From Ilumatobacteraceae bacterium (GTDB taxonomy: Bacteria; Actinomycetota; Acidimicrobiia; Acidimicrobiales; Ilumatobacteraceae): a stretch of DNA of 64,000 nt. Where the stretch lies: positions 124,001-188,000 of the forward strand of contig JAOBWK010000042.1 in the NCBI GenBank assembly GCA_025463305.1, read 5' to 3'. A program made the position numbers and the translations under genes. Under the pieces are notes generated by a model. It made no database searches, had not been told where the DNA came from, and saw only the letters and a list, made by a program, of their open reading frames with translations. Positions 53,804 through 61,875 of the stretch are shown piece by piece; positions within the stretch are counted from its first letter, which is position 1, and each line of letters starts with the position of its first letter.

Positions 53804-53965
53804 ATGTCCGACCTCTCTTCGTCCCCCCTCGGTGATCGCCCACAGCCGTCGCAGGCCGGCGGTGATCGGCTCCCGGATCCCGTCACGACTCGTACTCGCG
53901 AGTCCGGCAAGCTCCGCCAGCTGTGGTCGAAGGTCACCGGCCGCGGGTCCGCCGACGAGGACTGA
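53804..53965 (+). CDS. Small hypothetical ORF (53 residues)
   Basis: ATG 53804 to TGA; low-complexity Ser/Pro start, basic centre (RESGKLRQLWSKVTGRG). No clear Shine-Dalgarno and no family. It may be just an open frame, but it is the only coding-like segment between the two genes. Confidence 0.25.
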   Translation: MSDLSSSPLGDRPQPSQAGGDRLPDPVTTRTRESGKLRQLWSKVTGRGSADED

Positions 53966-53988
53966 CCTTCCGCCGAACGCATCTCCGC

Positions 53989-54004
53989 TGCTAGTGTGCT
54001 AGCA
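53989..54004. promoter_or_regulatory. Inverted repeat overlapping the RHH gene promoter
   Basis: Perfect arms TGCTAG and CTAGCA with a 4-base spacer (TGTG), 8 bases before the GTG of the RHH gene. RHH proteins usually autoregulate by binding such short inverted repeats next to their promoter. Confidence 0.55.
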
Positions 54005-54011
54005 TGCTCAC

Positions 54012-54182
54012 GTGGGTGACGATGAGGTCAAGCAGTTCAACGTGTACCTCCCGGTCGCGCTGATCAAGCGGGTGAAGCACCACGCCGTCGAGGCCGAGCT
54101 GTCTCTGTCTGCCCTGGTCGCCGAAGCGCTGCGCGCGTACCTCGATCACCCGCCACAGCAACCGACTGCAGAGGAGACGTGA
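54012..54182 (+). CDS. Small ribbon-helix-helix (CopG/Arc-like) DNA-binding protein
   Basis: 56 residues. [39 protein letters not shown] is, in two halves, the beta strand and two helices of a ribbon-helix-helix protein; the strand FNVYLP and the ALV.EAL.AYL ending are characteristic. GTG 54012 is the start since the ATG at 54004 is in another frame. It lies one base before the VOC ATG, so they are one operon. It is too short for most gene finders. Confidence 0.75.
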   Translation: MGDDEVKQFNVYLPVALIKRVKHHAVEAELSLSALVAEALRAYLDHPPQQPTAEET

Positions 54183-54183
54183 C

Positions 54184-54549
54184 ATGACGACGACCGCGGG
54201 CATCGAGGCCGTGTTCCTGGAGACCCACAACTGGGGCAAGGCCGCCAAGTTCTTCCAGGCGCTCGGCTTCACATTGGACTTCGAGACCGACCACAACTCC
54301 GGCCAGCTCCGCAACGGCGACGGCCCGTATGTGTTCATCGCCGAGGTACCCGAGGATCAGGCCACGGGCATCCAACTCGTGCTCACGGTGACCGATGAGT
54401 CGGCCGTCCGGCTCGACCCGATCGTCGAGATCGTCAACCCGTTCGCCGACACCCACTTCGGCACGCGCGAGATGACCGTGCGCGATCCGGACGGTCGGAT
54501 GTGGAGCCTCCAGGCCCCTGGCGCGACGCATCATCCGGACGCGCCGTGA
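54184..54549 (+). CDS. VOC-superfamily protein of the RHH operon
   Basis: 121 residues: TTAGIEAVFLETHNWGKAAKFFQALGF, LDFETDHNSGQLRNGDGPYVF, and REMTVRDPDGRMWSLQAP. It is a single-domain glyoxalase/bleomycin-resistance-like VOC. Its stop overlaps the GTG start of the methyltransferase (GTGA). Confidence 0.85.
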   Translation: MTTTAGIEAVFLETHNWGKAAKFFQALGFTLDFETDHNSGQLRNGDGPYVFIAEVPEDQATGIQLVLTVTDESAVRLDPIVEIVNPFADTHFGTREMTVRDPDGRMWSLQAPGATHHPDAP

Positions 54550-55400
54550 CCGAGCCACTCGATGCGCCCGACAGCACGGCCGTGCGCGTCGCGCTCTGGC
54601 GGGCGATGCACGTCGAGGTCGATGCGGCACCGCACGTGCTCGACGACACCCTTGGCCTGGCGCTCGTCGCTCCGGACGCCGGCTGGCGCGACCGGCCCGA
54701 CATGCACCCCGAGGGCACGCGACCGTTCCGCGCGTCGATGGTGTCCCGGTCGCGGTACATCGAGGACCTGGTCGCGGAGGAGCGCGCAGCGGGCGTCTCT
54801 CAGTACGTGCTGCTCGGCGCCGGCCTCGACACGCTCGCCGAGCGCCGACCCGAACTCGCCGCTGCGATGCACATCTTCGAGGTCGACCAGCCCGGCACTC
54901 AAGCGTGGAAGCTTCGCCGCCTGATCGAGCTCGGTGTCGGCGTCCCCGACTCCCTGCGGATGGTGCCGGTCGACTTCGAGAGCGGCGCCGACTGGTGGGA
55001 CGGCCTCGTGCGTGCGGGCTTCGACGCAGCGCGTCCGGCGGTCGTCGCGTCGGCGGGCGTGAGCATGTATCTCGCCAAGGACACGACCGCTGCGACGCTC
55101 GCCCGCCTCGCCGGGCTGGCTGCGGGATCGACGGTGGCGATGACCTTCCTGTTGCCGCCGCAGTTCCTCGACGAGGGCGACCGCGCCGGTCTCGAGAACA
55201 GCGCGCGCGGCGCGCGGGGCTCGGGCACGCCGTTCGTCAGCTTCTACGCCCCGGACGAGATGGTCACGATGGCGCGCGACGCCGGCTTCCGGTCCGTCCA
55301 GCACGTCTCGTCCACGGTCCTCGCCGACCGGTACTTCGCCGGCCGCACCGATGGGCTCCGGCCCTCCACCGGAGAGGACCTCATCCTGGCGACGACCTGA
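54546..55400 (+). CDS. SAM-dependent methyltransferase (TIGR00027/LCM-type)
   Basis: 284 residues. The motif VLLGAGLDTLAERRPE and EVDQPGTQAWK (the Asp/Glu after strand 2) are those of the putative polyketide / leucine carboxyl methyltransferase family (TIGR00027). ASAGVSMYLAKD is the motif III equivalent. Third gene of the RHH-VOC operon; a role in modifying or detoxifying an acid is inferred. Confidence 0.8.
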   Translation: MTEPLDAPDSTAVRVALWRAMHVEVDAAPHVLDDTLGLALVAPDAGWRDRPDMHPEGTRPFRASMVSRSRYIEDLVAEERAAGVSQYVLLGAGLDTLAERRPELAAAMHIFEVDQPGTQAWKLRRLIELGVGVPDSLRMVPVDFESGADWWDGLVRAGFDAARPAVVASAGVSMYLAKDTTAATLARLAGLAAGSTVAMTFLLPPQFLDEGDRAGLENSARGARGSGTPFVSFYAPDEMVTMARDAGFRSVQHVSSTVLADRYFAGRTDGLRPSTGEDLILATT

Positions 55401-55413
55401 GCTGAGCGTCCGG

Positions 55414-56382
55414 CTACAGCCAGTCGCGCTTGCGGAACACCACGTAGAGACCGCCGGAGAGGGCGACCACGAGCGAGGCCGCTAGCCACACGCCCCACGT
55501 CTTGCCGTAGCCTGGGTACGGCACGTTCATCCCGTACCAGCCCGTGATGAGCGTCGGCACGGCGATGATCGCGGCCCAGCTCGTCACCTGCTTGGCGATC
55601 TGGTTGGTGCGGTAGTCGCGCAGGCTGAGGTTGGTCTCGACGATCGTCGACACGAGATCGCGCAGCGCGTCGGTCGACTCCGTGACGCGCAGGATGTGGT
55701 CGTACACGTCCTGGTAGTACGGGTACAGGTCGTCGTCGACGGACGAGTGCTCGCGCCGCATCAGCCCGCTCACGGCCTCGCGCATCGGCACGACGAGTCG
55801 ATGGAAGCGGATCAAGGCCTGGCGGGTCTGGAACCAGTGCCGCTGCTCGCCCGGCGGGATCGGCTTCTCGGCGAAGATTCCCTCGCTGATCCGGTCGTAG
55901 AACTCGTCGAAGCACTCGACCGCCTCGAAGTAGCTGTCGACCACCGCGTCGAGCAGTCCGTAGAGGAGGAAGCTGACGCCGTGGGCCGCCAGGTCGGCGG
56001 AGCGGTCCCAACGCGCCAGGACCGGATCGAGCGAGAAGTGCTCGTCCTTGCGCACCGTCACCAGCCAGCGCTTGCTGATGAAGGCATCGACCTCGGTCTC
56101 GATCAGCGTCCCGTCGGCGTCCAGCTGCACGGCATGGCAGGCGAGGAAGTTGTGCGACGCGTAGTGGTCCAGCTTCGGGCGTTGGTGCTCGCTGAGCGCG
56201 TCCTCGACGGCGAGCTCGTGCAGACCGAGCTCGGCCGCGAGCTGATGCATCTCCTCGATCGACGGACCACAGAAGTCGACCCACACCACCGTGTCGGCAC
56301 GCTCCAACTGCTCGGAGATGTCGGCGACGGGGAAGTCCTCCGCATCCAGGACGCCCTTGACGTAGACCCGTGTGCGTGCCAC
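55414..56382 (-). CDS. corA: CorA-like magnesium/metal transporter
   Basis: 322 residues. The GMN motif lies in WYGMNVPYPG (about 284-286) after the first membrane helix, and the second helix is VWLAASLVVALSGGLYVVF. The cytoplasmic N-terminal domain is present (TVVWVDFCGPSIEEMHQLA). It is a homopentameric channel in the family. It is convergent with the methyltransferase (13 bases). Confidence 0.85.
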   Translation of the reverse strand: MARTRVYVKGVLDAEDFPVADISEQLERADTVVWVDFCGPSIEEMHQLAAELGLHELAVEDALSEHQRPKLDHYASHNFLACHAVQLDADGTLIETEVDAFISKRWLVTVRKDEHFSLDPVLARWDRSADLAAHGVSFLLYGLLDAVVDSYFEAVECFDEFYDRISEGIFAEKPIPPGEQRHWFQTRQALIRFHRLVVPMREAVSGLMRREHSSVDDDLYPYYQDVYDHILRVTESTDALRDLVSTIVETNLSLRDYRTNQIAKQVTSWAAIIAVPTLITGWYGMNVPYPGYGKTWGVWLAASLVVALSGGLYVVFRKRDWL

Positions 56383-56405
56383 GCACCCAACCTAGTGGCG
56401 GTGGC

Positions 56406-57278
56406 TCAGACCGACGGGGTGACGAGCTCGTCGGCCACCCACTGCGCGACACCCACCGGGTACGGCGACGACAGCCCGAGGACGAAGTGGCGGAAGCCGG
56501 CATCCATCGCCTCGGCGATCGCGTGGCGCGTCGAGGCCGGGTCGTCGTACGAGACGCCCACGTGCATCGAGCGGGTGATCGTCGCCGGGTCCCGACCGAT
56601 CTCGGAGCAGTAGCGGTCGAGCAGCGCGCTCCGACCGATCGCGTCGGCGATGTCGCCGCCCGGGATGTTCCACACGTCGGCGTGCTCGGCGACGAGGCGG
56701 AGCACCGCCATCGAGCGCCCGCCGATGACGATCGGCGGGTGCGGGCGCTGGACTGGCTTCGGGTTGAGGTACGCGCCCGTCAGTTGCACGTGGTCACCTG
56801 CGAAGTCGAACGGCTCGGTCTCGGTCCACAGCCGCGTGATCATGGTGAGCGACTCGGCGAGGCTCGCCACCGCATGCGCGGCGTCGCCGTACGGCAGTCC
56901 GTGCGACTCGTACTCGCGATGCGCTGTCGGGACGCTCGGGCGCGAGCCGGCACCGATGCCGAAGTCGAGCCGTCCGTGGGACACGACGTCCACCGTCGCA
57001 GCGATCCGGGCCAGCAACGCGGGCGGCCGGATGCGGTTGCTCGTGACGAGCAGACCGATGCGCAGCCGTTCGGTCTGCGCAGCGAGTGCGGCGAGCAGCG
57101 TCCAGCCCTCGAACGTCGGCCCGCTCGGATCACCGAAGATCGGCAGGAGGTGATCGAACAGCCAGGCGTGCTCGATCGCGGGGATCGCGTCGGCCTCGCG
57201 CCAGACCCGAACGATCTCGTCGTAGCCGACCTGGGTCGGTGCGGTCATGATCCCGAAGCTGGGTGTGGATGTCGGCAT
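56406..57278 (-). CDS. LLM-class F420-dependent oxidoreductase
   Basis: 290 residues: PSFGIMTAPTQVGYDEIVR, HAWLFDHLLPIFGDPS, LLVTSNRIRPPALLARIAATVDVVSHGRLDFGIGAG are the luciferase-like blocks of the F420-type group, with RPHPPIVIGGRSM later. ATG 57278. It is divergent from a TetR gene with two operators between them, so it is inducible, probably by a substrate. Confidence 0.9.
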   Translation of the reverse strand: MPTSTPSFGIMTAPTQVGYDEIVRVWREADAIPAIEHAWLFDHLLPIFGDPSGPTFEGWTLLAALAAQTERLRIGLLVTSNRIRPPALLARIAATVDVVSHGRLDFGIGAGSRPSVPTAHREYESHGLPYGDAAHAVASLAESLTMITRLWTETEPFDFAGDHVQLTGAYLNPKPVQRPHPPIVIGGRSMAVLRLVAEHADVWNIPGGDIADAIGRSALLDRYCSEIGRDPATITRSMHVGVSYDDPASTRHAIAEAMDAGFRHFVLGLSSPYPVGVAQWVADELVTPSV

Positions 57279-57337
57279 GGGCTTCTCCTCGATGTGACGT
57301 GGAATCGACTGCTCAGCGGGGCATCATGGACAACAAG

Positions 57338-57383
57338 CGGAGCAGTGTTCCGTTCTTGTTCGACTATACGGAACCTTGTTCCG
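57338..57383. promoter_or_regulatory. Twin TetR-type operators
   Basis: Two 15-bp palindromes of form CGGAACNNNGTTCCG: site 1 57338-57352 (one mismatched base, CGGAGC AGT GTTCCG), site 2 57369-57383 (perfect, spacer CTT). Their centres are 31 bases apart, about three helical turns. They lie between the LLM gene and the TetR, 60 and 24 bases from the respective starts. Confidence 0.75.
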
Positions 57384-57406
57384 CTTGACAACCGCGGGGA
57401 GGCGCA

Positions 57407-57991
57407 GTGGCTGACATCGATGACACACCGGCACCTCGTCCGCCGCGCAAGCGCGCCGATGCCCGGCGCAACGAGGAAGCGCTCCTGGAGGCCGCCGCAG
57501 CCGCGTTCGTCGCGTCCGGCGTCGACGTTCCCGTGCGCGACATCGCCGCCCGAGCCGGCGTCGGCATCGGCACCATCTACCGACACTTCCCGACCCGGGC
57601 CGACCTCATCGTCGCCGTCTACCGCCATCAGGTCGAAGCGTGCGCGGCGGCGGGACCGGCGTTGCTCGCGAGCAACGCCTCGCCCCACGCGGCGCTGGCG
57701 TCGTGGATCGATCTCTTCGTCGACTTCCTCGTGACCAAGCACGGCCTGGCGGAGGCGATGCAGTCCGACGACGCCGGGTTCCAGGCGCTGCACGCCTACT
57801 TCGTCGACCGCCTCCGTCCCGCCTGTGCGCAACTCGTCGACGCCGCAGTGGCTGCTGGCGAGATCCCGGCCGACACCGAGCCGTTCGAGCTGATGTACGC
57901 GGTCGGCAACCTCTGCGCCGGCTCGGGCAGACCCCGGTACGACGCCCGGCGGATGGTCGACCTGTTGATCAGCGGACTGCGCCTCCGGTGA
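57407..57991 (+). CDS. TetR-family regulator of the LLM pair
   Basis: 194 residues: KRADARRNEEALLEAAAAAFVASG and VPVRDIAARAGVGIGTIYRHFPTRADL are the DNA-binding domain. The C terminus has an SBM-like helix bundle ending LCAGSGRPRYDARRMVDLL. The GTG start 57407 follows GGGGAGG. The next gene (58056) is on the same strand, 64 bases away, so it may be regulated too. Confidence 0.85.
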   Translation: MADIDDTPAPRPPRKRADARRNEEALLEAAAAAFVASGVDVPVRDIAARAGVGIGTIYRHFPTRADLIVAVYRHQVEACAAAGPALLASNASPHAALASWIDLFVDFLVTKHGLAEAMQSDDAGFQALHAYFVDRLRPACAQLVDAAVAAGEIPADTEPFELMYAVGNLCAGSGRPRYDARRMVDLLISGLRLR

Positions 57992-58055
57992 TCACCTCGA
58001 CCGCAACACGAATCCCACCCACCCCAACCCCGACCACCTCACACAAGGAGACACC

Positions 58056-59018
58056 ATGACCAGACTCGGCTATCAGATCCCCAACTTCACCTACCCCGGC
58101 GTCGAGGCGAAGGACATCTTCGCCAACCTCGTGCAGCAGGTGCAGGCCGCCGAGGCGAGCGGCTTCGACCGGGTGTTCCTGATGGACCACTTCTACCAGC
58201 TGCCCGGTCTCGGCGATCCGGACGACTACATGCTCGAGTGCTACACGACGCTCGCCGCGTTGTCGCAGCACACATCGAAGGTGCGCCTGTCCGCGCTCGT
58301 CACCGGCAACACCTACCGCAACCCGGCGGTGCTGGCGAAGATCATCACTGCCCTCGATCACGTCTCCGGCGGACGCGCCACGCTGGGCATCGGCTCCGGC
58401 TGGTTCGAGCTCGAGCACGACGCCTTCGGCATCCCGTTCGACACGTTCGGCAAGCGCTTCGAGATGCTCGAGGAGGCGCTCAACATCATCCTGCCGATGC
58501 TCAACGGCGAGCGGCCGACCGTGCACGGCAAGCACTACCACGTCACCGAGGCGATCAACTCGCCAGCACCCGTCTCGAAGATCCCCGTGATGATCGGCGG
58601 CTCCGGCGAGCGCAAGACCCTCCGCATGGTCGCCCAGTACGCCGACGAATCGAACCTCACCTGCCCCGCCGAGGAGATCCCGCGCAAGCTCGAGGTGCTC
58701 GCCGAGCACTGTGAACGGCTCGGCCGCGACCGGTCGGAGATCAAGGTGACCAAGCTCGTGATGATGATCATCGGCCGCACCCACGACGACGCCGTCGCCG
58801 CCGCGGACACCTACGTCAAGAACCACGGCTGGCCGCCCGAGGTCGTCGAGCTGATGGTGCCGCGGATGACGCTCGGCGATCCCGACGAGATCGGCGCGGC
58901 GATCCAGGACCTGGTGGCCCTCGGCATCGACGGCGTCACCCTCAACCTCGCCGCCAACGCCCACGATCCCGAGATGATCGCCCTCGCCGGCGCCACCACG
59001 AACGCGGCACTCGGCTGA
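58056..59018 (+). CDS. LLM-class F420-dependent oxidoreductase (TIGR03560-like)
   Basis: 320 residues: TRLGYQIPNFTYPG, VFLMDHFYQLPGLGDP, LVTGNTYRNPAVLAKI, TLGIGSGWFELEHDAFG and PVMIGGSGERKTLRMVAQ. RBS AGGAG 8 bases upstream of ATG 58056. It is downstream of the TetR and near another LLM gene, which suggests shared induction. Confidence 0.9.
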   Translation: MTRLGYQIPNFTYPGVEAKDIFANLVQQVQAAEASGFDRVFLMDHFYQLPGLGDPDDYMLECYTTLAALSQHTSKVRLSALVTGNTYRNPAVLAKIITALDHVSGGRATLGIGSGWFELEHDAFGIPFDTFGKRFEMLEEALNIILPMLNGERPTVHGKHYHVTEAINSPAPVSKIPVMIGGSGERKTLRMVAQYADESNLTCPAEEIPRKLEVLAEHCERLGRDRSEIKVTKLVMMIIGRTHDDAVAAADTYVKNHGWPPEVVELMVPRMTLGDPDEIGAAIQDLVALGIDGVTLNLAANAHDPEMIALAGATTNAALG

Positions 59019-59049
59019 GGTCGGGGCGTCGCTCGACCCGGCGGCAACG

Positions 59050-59619
59050 TCAGGTCCGCGTGGCCCCACGTTGGGTGCCGCGTGAGGCGACGCCGATCTG
59101 GCGAGCGGCTCGGTCGGCGGCATCGGGCCCTGCCAGCTGGCGGAGCAGGAGCAGGCCGTCGAGGACGGCGATGGCGCCTTCCGCTTCCGCACGTCGGCGT
59201 GCAACGGATCCGGTGATGTAGCCGCTCGCCCAGTCGATCCACCCAGTGACGAGCGCGGGGACGAGGCGCTTGTACGGCTCACGTCCACTGGCGGCCAGGC
59301 CGAGCGCCTCGAAGAACAGCGCGAACACCGGATCGGCGGTGGGATGCGCAACGATCGGCCACGCGGCACGCACGAGCGCGACGTGATCGGCGGCTTTCGA
59401 TGTGAGCGTCGGCGCGAGCGTCTCCTGCAGCCGCGCTCCCAACGCACCGAGCACCGCGCCGATGAGATCGTCCTTCGACGGGAAGTAGTAGACGACGATC
59501 CTGTCGCTCGTGCCCAGTCGGGCAGCGACCTTGCCGAAGCTGAGCCCACTGAGCCCGTCGTCGAAGGCAACGGCGACAGCGCCCTCGAGGATGCCCTCAT
59601 GTGTGTGTCGATAACCCAC
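59050..59619 (-). CDS. TetR-family regulator, divergent from alpha/beta hydrolase
   Basis: 189 residues with GTG 59619. HTHEGILEGAVAVAFDDG and LSFGKVAARLGTSDRIVVYYFPSKDDL form the DNA-binding domain. The upstream ATG 59652 would add 11 residues and put the coding start within the operator region, so I prefer the GTG. It likely represses the divergent hydrolase and itself. Confidence 0.8.
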   Translation of the reverse strand: MGYRHTHEGILEGAVAVAFDDGLSGLSFGKVAARLGTSDRIVVYYFPSKDDLIGAVLGALGARLQETLAPTLTSKAADHVALVRAAWPIVAHPTADPVFALFFEALGLAASGREPYKRLVPALVTGWIDWASGYITGSVARRRAEAEGAIAVLDGLLLLRQLAGPDAADRAARQIGVASRGTQRGATRT

Positions 59620-59628
59620 CCCCTTGAT

Positions 59629-59669
59629 TGTAGTGATCGCTGCGACTACCATTTGTAGTTTTCACTACA
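59629..59669. promoter_or_regulatory. Operator with TGTAGT half sites
   Basis: Perfect palindrome TGTAGT-TTTC-ACTACA at 59654-59669. A second TGTAGT at 59629-59634 pairs with ACTAC at about 59645 with a wider spacer. It is between the TetR start and the alpha/beta hydrolase start. Confidence 0.65.
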
Positions 59670-59691
59670 GACGAGATGGAGCGATCACACG

Positions 59692-60472
59692 GTGGATCGC
59701 ACCCAAGCGGTCGACCTGTTCCGCCGACCGCCCGACGGCTACATCGCCGTGGCCGGCGGCGACGGAGGCGAGGTGGCACACCGAACGATCGGGAGCGGAC
59801 CGGACGTGCTGTTCGTGCACGGTTGGCCGGTGTCGGGCGCGACGTTCCGCACGCTGTTGCCGTACCTGGCCGAGCACGTCACGTGCCACCTCATCGACCT
59901 CCCCGGCGCCGGGTCCAGCCGATCCCCGGCCGACGGATCGCTGTCGATCGCGAACCACATCCGAGGCGTCCGAGCCGTCGTGGACCACCTCGGGCTCGAG
60001 CGGATCGCCGTCGTCGGTCATGACAGCGGCGGGTTGATCGCGCGACACGCGCTCGGGGTACGGGGCCGGGCTCGGTTGGGTGGCCGGCCGCCATCGGCTG
60101 CGGCGGAGCCGGTTCATCCTCGGGGGCGCGTTCCACGACCGATCGCTGCTCGACGGCGAGTTCGACGAGCTCTTTCTGCAGCCGCTGCAGCGGTCGGCCG
60201 AGCACCGGCGTGCGACCACCGAGATCCTGCGCAGCTTCGAGCACCGGCTGATCGACGACCTTCCCCGGCTCCATCGCCAGATCGACGTCCCCGTCCAGCT
60301 CGTCTGGGGAGCCGACGACCCGTTCTTCCCGGTCGACCGGGCGCACGAGATGGTCGCCACCTTCCCCGATGCACGACTCGAGGTGATCCCCGACGCCGCC
60401 CTCTTCGTCCACGAGGAGCGGCCGGCCGAGGTCGCCCGGGCGCTGCTCCCGATCCTCACCGAGACGAACTGA
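59692..60472 (+). pseudogene. Alpha/beta hydrolase with frameshift and likely internal deletion
   Basis: The first frame (GTG 59692) reads DVLFVHGWPVSGATFRTLLPYL, LIDLPGAGSS and the nucleophile elbow VVGHDSGGLIARHALG. It then breaks near 60055; a one-base shift gives AGLGWVAGRHRLRRSRFILGGAFHDRSLLDGEFDEL and the end VQLVWGADDPFF ... LEVIPDAALFVHEERP to 60472. GHDSG (Asp in the nucleophile position) points to the epoxide-hydrolase/dehalogenase group. Even joined, the protein is about 260 residues, shorter than the usual 290-300, so a segment of about 30-40 residues after ARHAL seems deleted. Confidence 0.7.
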
Positions 60473-60545
60473 CCGCACCGCACGCGATGAGTCCCGCACA
60501 GGCGCATCGTCGACACTGCAGGACATGACCGAACGGAGTCCTCGC

Positions 60546-60929
60546 ATGCCGACCACCATCACCACGATCCACACCGTCGCGATCCCCGCGACCGATCAGG
60601 ATCGCACCCTCGCCTTCTTCGTCGAGACGCTCGGGTTCGAGCAGCAGTTCGACGCCGAGCTGCAGCCCGGCTTCCGTTGGATCGAGGTCGCACCGCCCGG
60701 ATCCGCCGTCTCGATCGCCATCATCGCGGCGTCGGCGAGCCAGCCGGCCGGCATCGACACCGGCATCCGCCTCCTCTGCACCGATGCGGAAGCCGAGCAC
60801 GCGTCAATGATCCGCAACGGCATCGACGTCGGCGACCTGCTCCGCTGGCCCGGCGTGCCGACGATGTTCTCCTTCCGCGACATCGACGGCAACGCGTACT
60901 ACCTGTCGCAGAACGACCCACCGTCCTGA
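60546..60929 (+). CDS. VOC-superfamily protein
   Basis: 127 residues: TTIHTVAIPATDQDRTLAFFVETLGFE, FRWIEVAPPGSAVSI, FSFRDIDGNAYYLSQ. It is a glyoxalase-like single domain. A GGAG 8 bases before ATG 60546 supports this start over ATG 60525. Confidence 0.85.
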   Translation: MPTTITTIHTVAIPATDQDRTLAFFVETLGFEQQFDAELQPGFRWIEVAPPGSAVSIAIIAASASQPAGIDTGIRLLCTDAEAEHASMIRNGIDVGDLLRWPGVPTMFSFRDIDGNAYYLSQNDPPS

Positions 60930-60945
60930 GCCGTGGCGCCAGCGC

Positions 60946-61428
60946 TCAGATCCGATCGAGACGCCGGTACGTGTCGCGGTGGCAGGCGCAGAACATCTCG
61001 GGTGGCGGCAGGATCTGCACGAAGTCCCCAGCGTGCGGCGGTTCGCCGTAGTAGCGCGTCCACGAGTTGAACAGCCGCGTTCGAAGGTGCCGCTCGTCAA
61101 CCACCACCAGTTCGACTCCCATCGACTGCAACTCGTGGCGCGCTCGAGGATCGACACCGTCCTTGACGACCGTCGCCACCTCGTTGATCAGGACCTTCGC
61201 CAAGCCGATCTCCATGTCGGTCACGACGAGCTCCGGATGGCCGAAGTTCTCGAGCAGGCCGATCGAGTAGGTCCAGGGTCTGGCTTCTTCAACGGCCGCC
61301 ACGCTCCACCCGAAGACTCGGATGTGCATCTCGGTCATCCCGATGATCTGTTGTTCTGTGTATCCGTCGCATCTCAAGCACATGTAGGCAGGTTCGCGAA
61401 ACGGTGTGACAGAGTTTCGGGGGATCAT
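60946..61428 (-). CDS. DUF4262-domain protein
   Basis: 160 residues. The DUF4262 pattern is seen in WSVAAVEEARPWTYSIGLLENFGHPELVV and the C-terminal WTRYYGEPPHAGDFVQILPP. Cysteines MCLRCDGY precede. The function is unknown; it is mostly seen in actinobacteria. ATG 61428 is preferred. It is convergent with the VOC gene. Confidence 0.85.
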   Translation of the reverse strand: MIPRNSVTPFREPAYMCLRCDGYTEQQIIGMTEMHIRVFGWSVAAVEEARPWTYSIGLLENFGHPELVVTDMEIGLAKVLINEVATVVKDGVDPRARHELQSMGVELVVVDERHLRTRLFNSWTRYYGEPPHAGDFVQILPPPEMFCACHRDTYRRLDRI

Positions 61429-61553
61429 GTCGAGCCGAGTCGGCCTCCGTCGCTCCGAACCTGTGCGAGCGAACTCGCGGCCGCACGCGAGTTCGCTCAC
61501 GCAGATCCCGGGAACTCCCGCGGGCCCACGACGACGGTGCCGAGAACGGCGAA

Positions 61554-61575
61554 GGCCCGGCCGTGTGGCCGGGCC
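61554..61575. terminator. GC hairpin next to the tRNA remnant
   Basis: Arms GGCCCGGCC (61554-61562) and GGCCGGGCC (61567-61575), loop GTGT. It lies 3' of the tRNA-Met remnant on the minus strand, as the original terminator of that tRNA would. Confidence 0.6.
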
Positions 61576-61585
61576 CTCGAACGAG

Positions 61586-61629
61586 TGGCGGGGGCAGGAT
61601 GTGAACCTGCGACCTTCGGGTTATGAGCC
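61586..61629 (-). other. tRNA-Met 3' remnant (putative attachment site)
   Basis: The minus strand reads GGCTCATAACCCGAAGG, then TCGCAGGTTCACATCCTGC and CCCCGCCA. This is the anticodon loop (CAT), variable region, T arm and acceptor 3' strand of a methionine elongator tRNA. The 5' half is absent: what precedes it on the minus strand does not complete the anticodon stem or D arm. The T loop has TTCACAT, with C where A58 is invariant, so it would not be a good tRNA. A 3' fragment of a tRNA gene is what site-specific integration leaves at the far att site. Confidence 0.65.
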
Positions 61630-61875
61630 GTAGAACACGTGTTCGAGAACCTGTCACCTTGTGCCATTTCATGTCATCTACCTGCATGTTCGCGATTTGA
61701 AGATGTCACCGTGTGCCTGTGGATATCCGCCCATTTCAGACCGTCCGTTAGAAGTTCCGTTAGAAGTCCTGCCGAGAACGCGGGCCCGCCGGCGCTGAAA
61801 GAAGTGTTGCGCTCCAGAGCACTTGTCCAACGGTTAGAGTACAAGCGTTACTTAGACACCGGAGAGGTAACGGTT
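61630..61875. other. Gene-free stretch before the Fic gene
   Basis: Noticeably less GC-rich than the rest (for example ATTTCATGTCATCTACCT). It has a 12-bp palindrome GAACACGTGTTC at 61634-61645 immediately beside the tRNA remnant, a repeated CGTTAGAAGT (around 61746 and 61757), and the GGAGAGGTA RBS of Fic. I see no integrase or other gene. Confidence 0.5.

Noticed and set aside
61634..61645. GAACACGTGTTC as a regulatory operator
   Set aside because: A perfect palindrome, but no regulator or promoter is near; it is noted only as part of the att-site neighbourhood.
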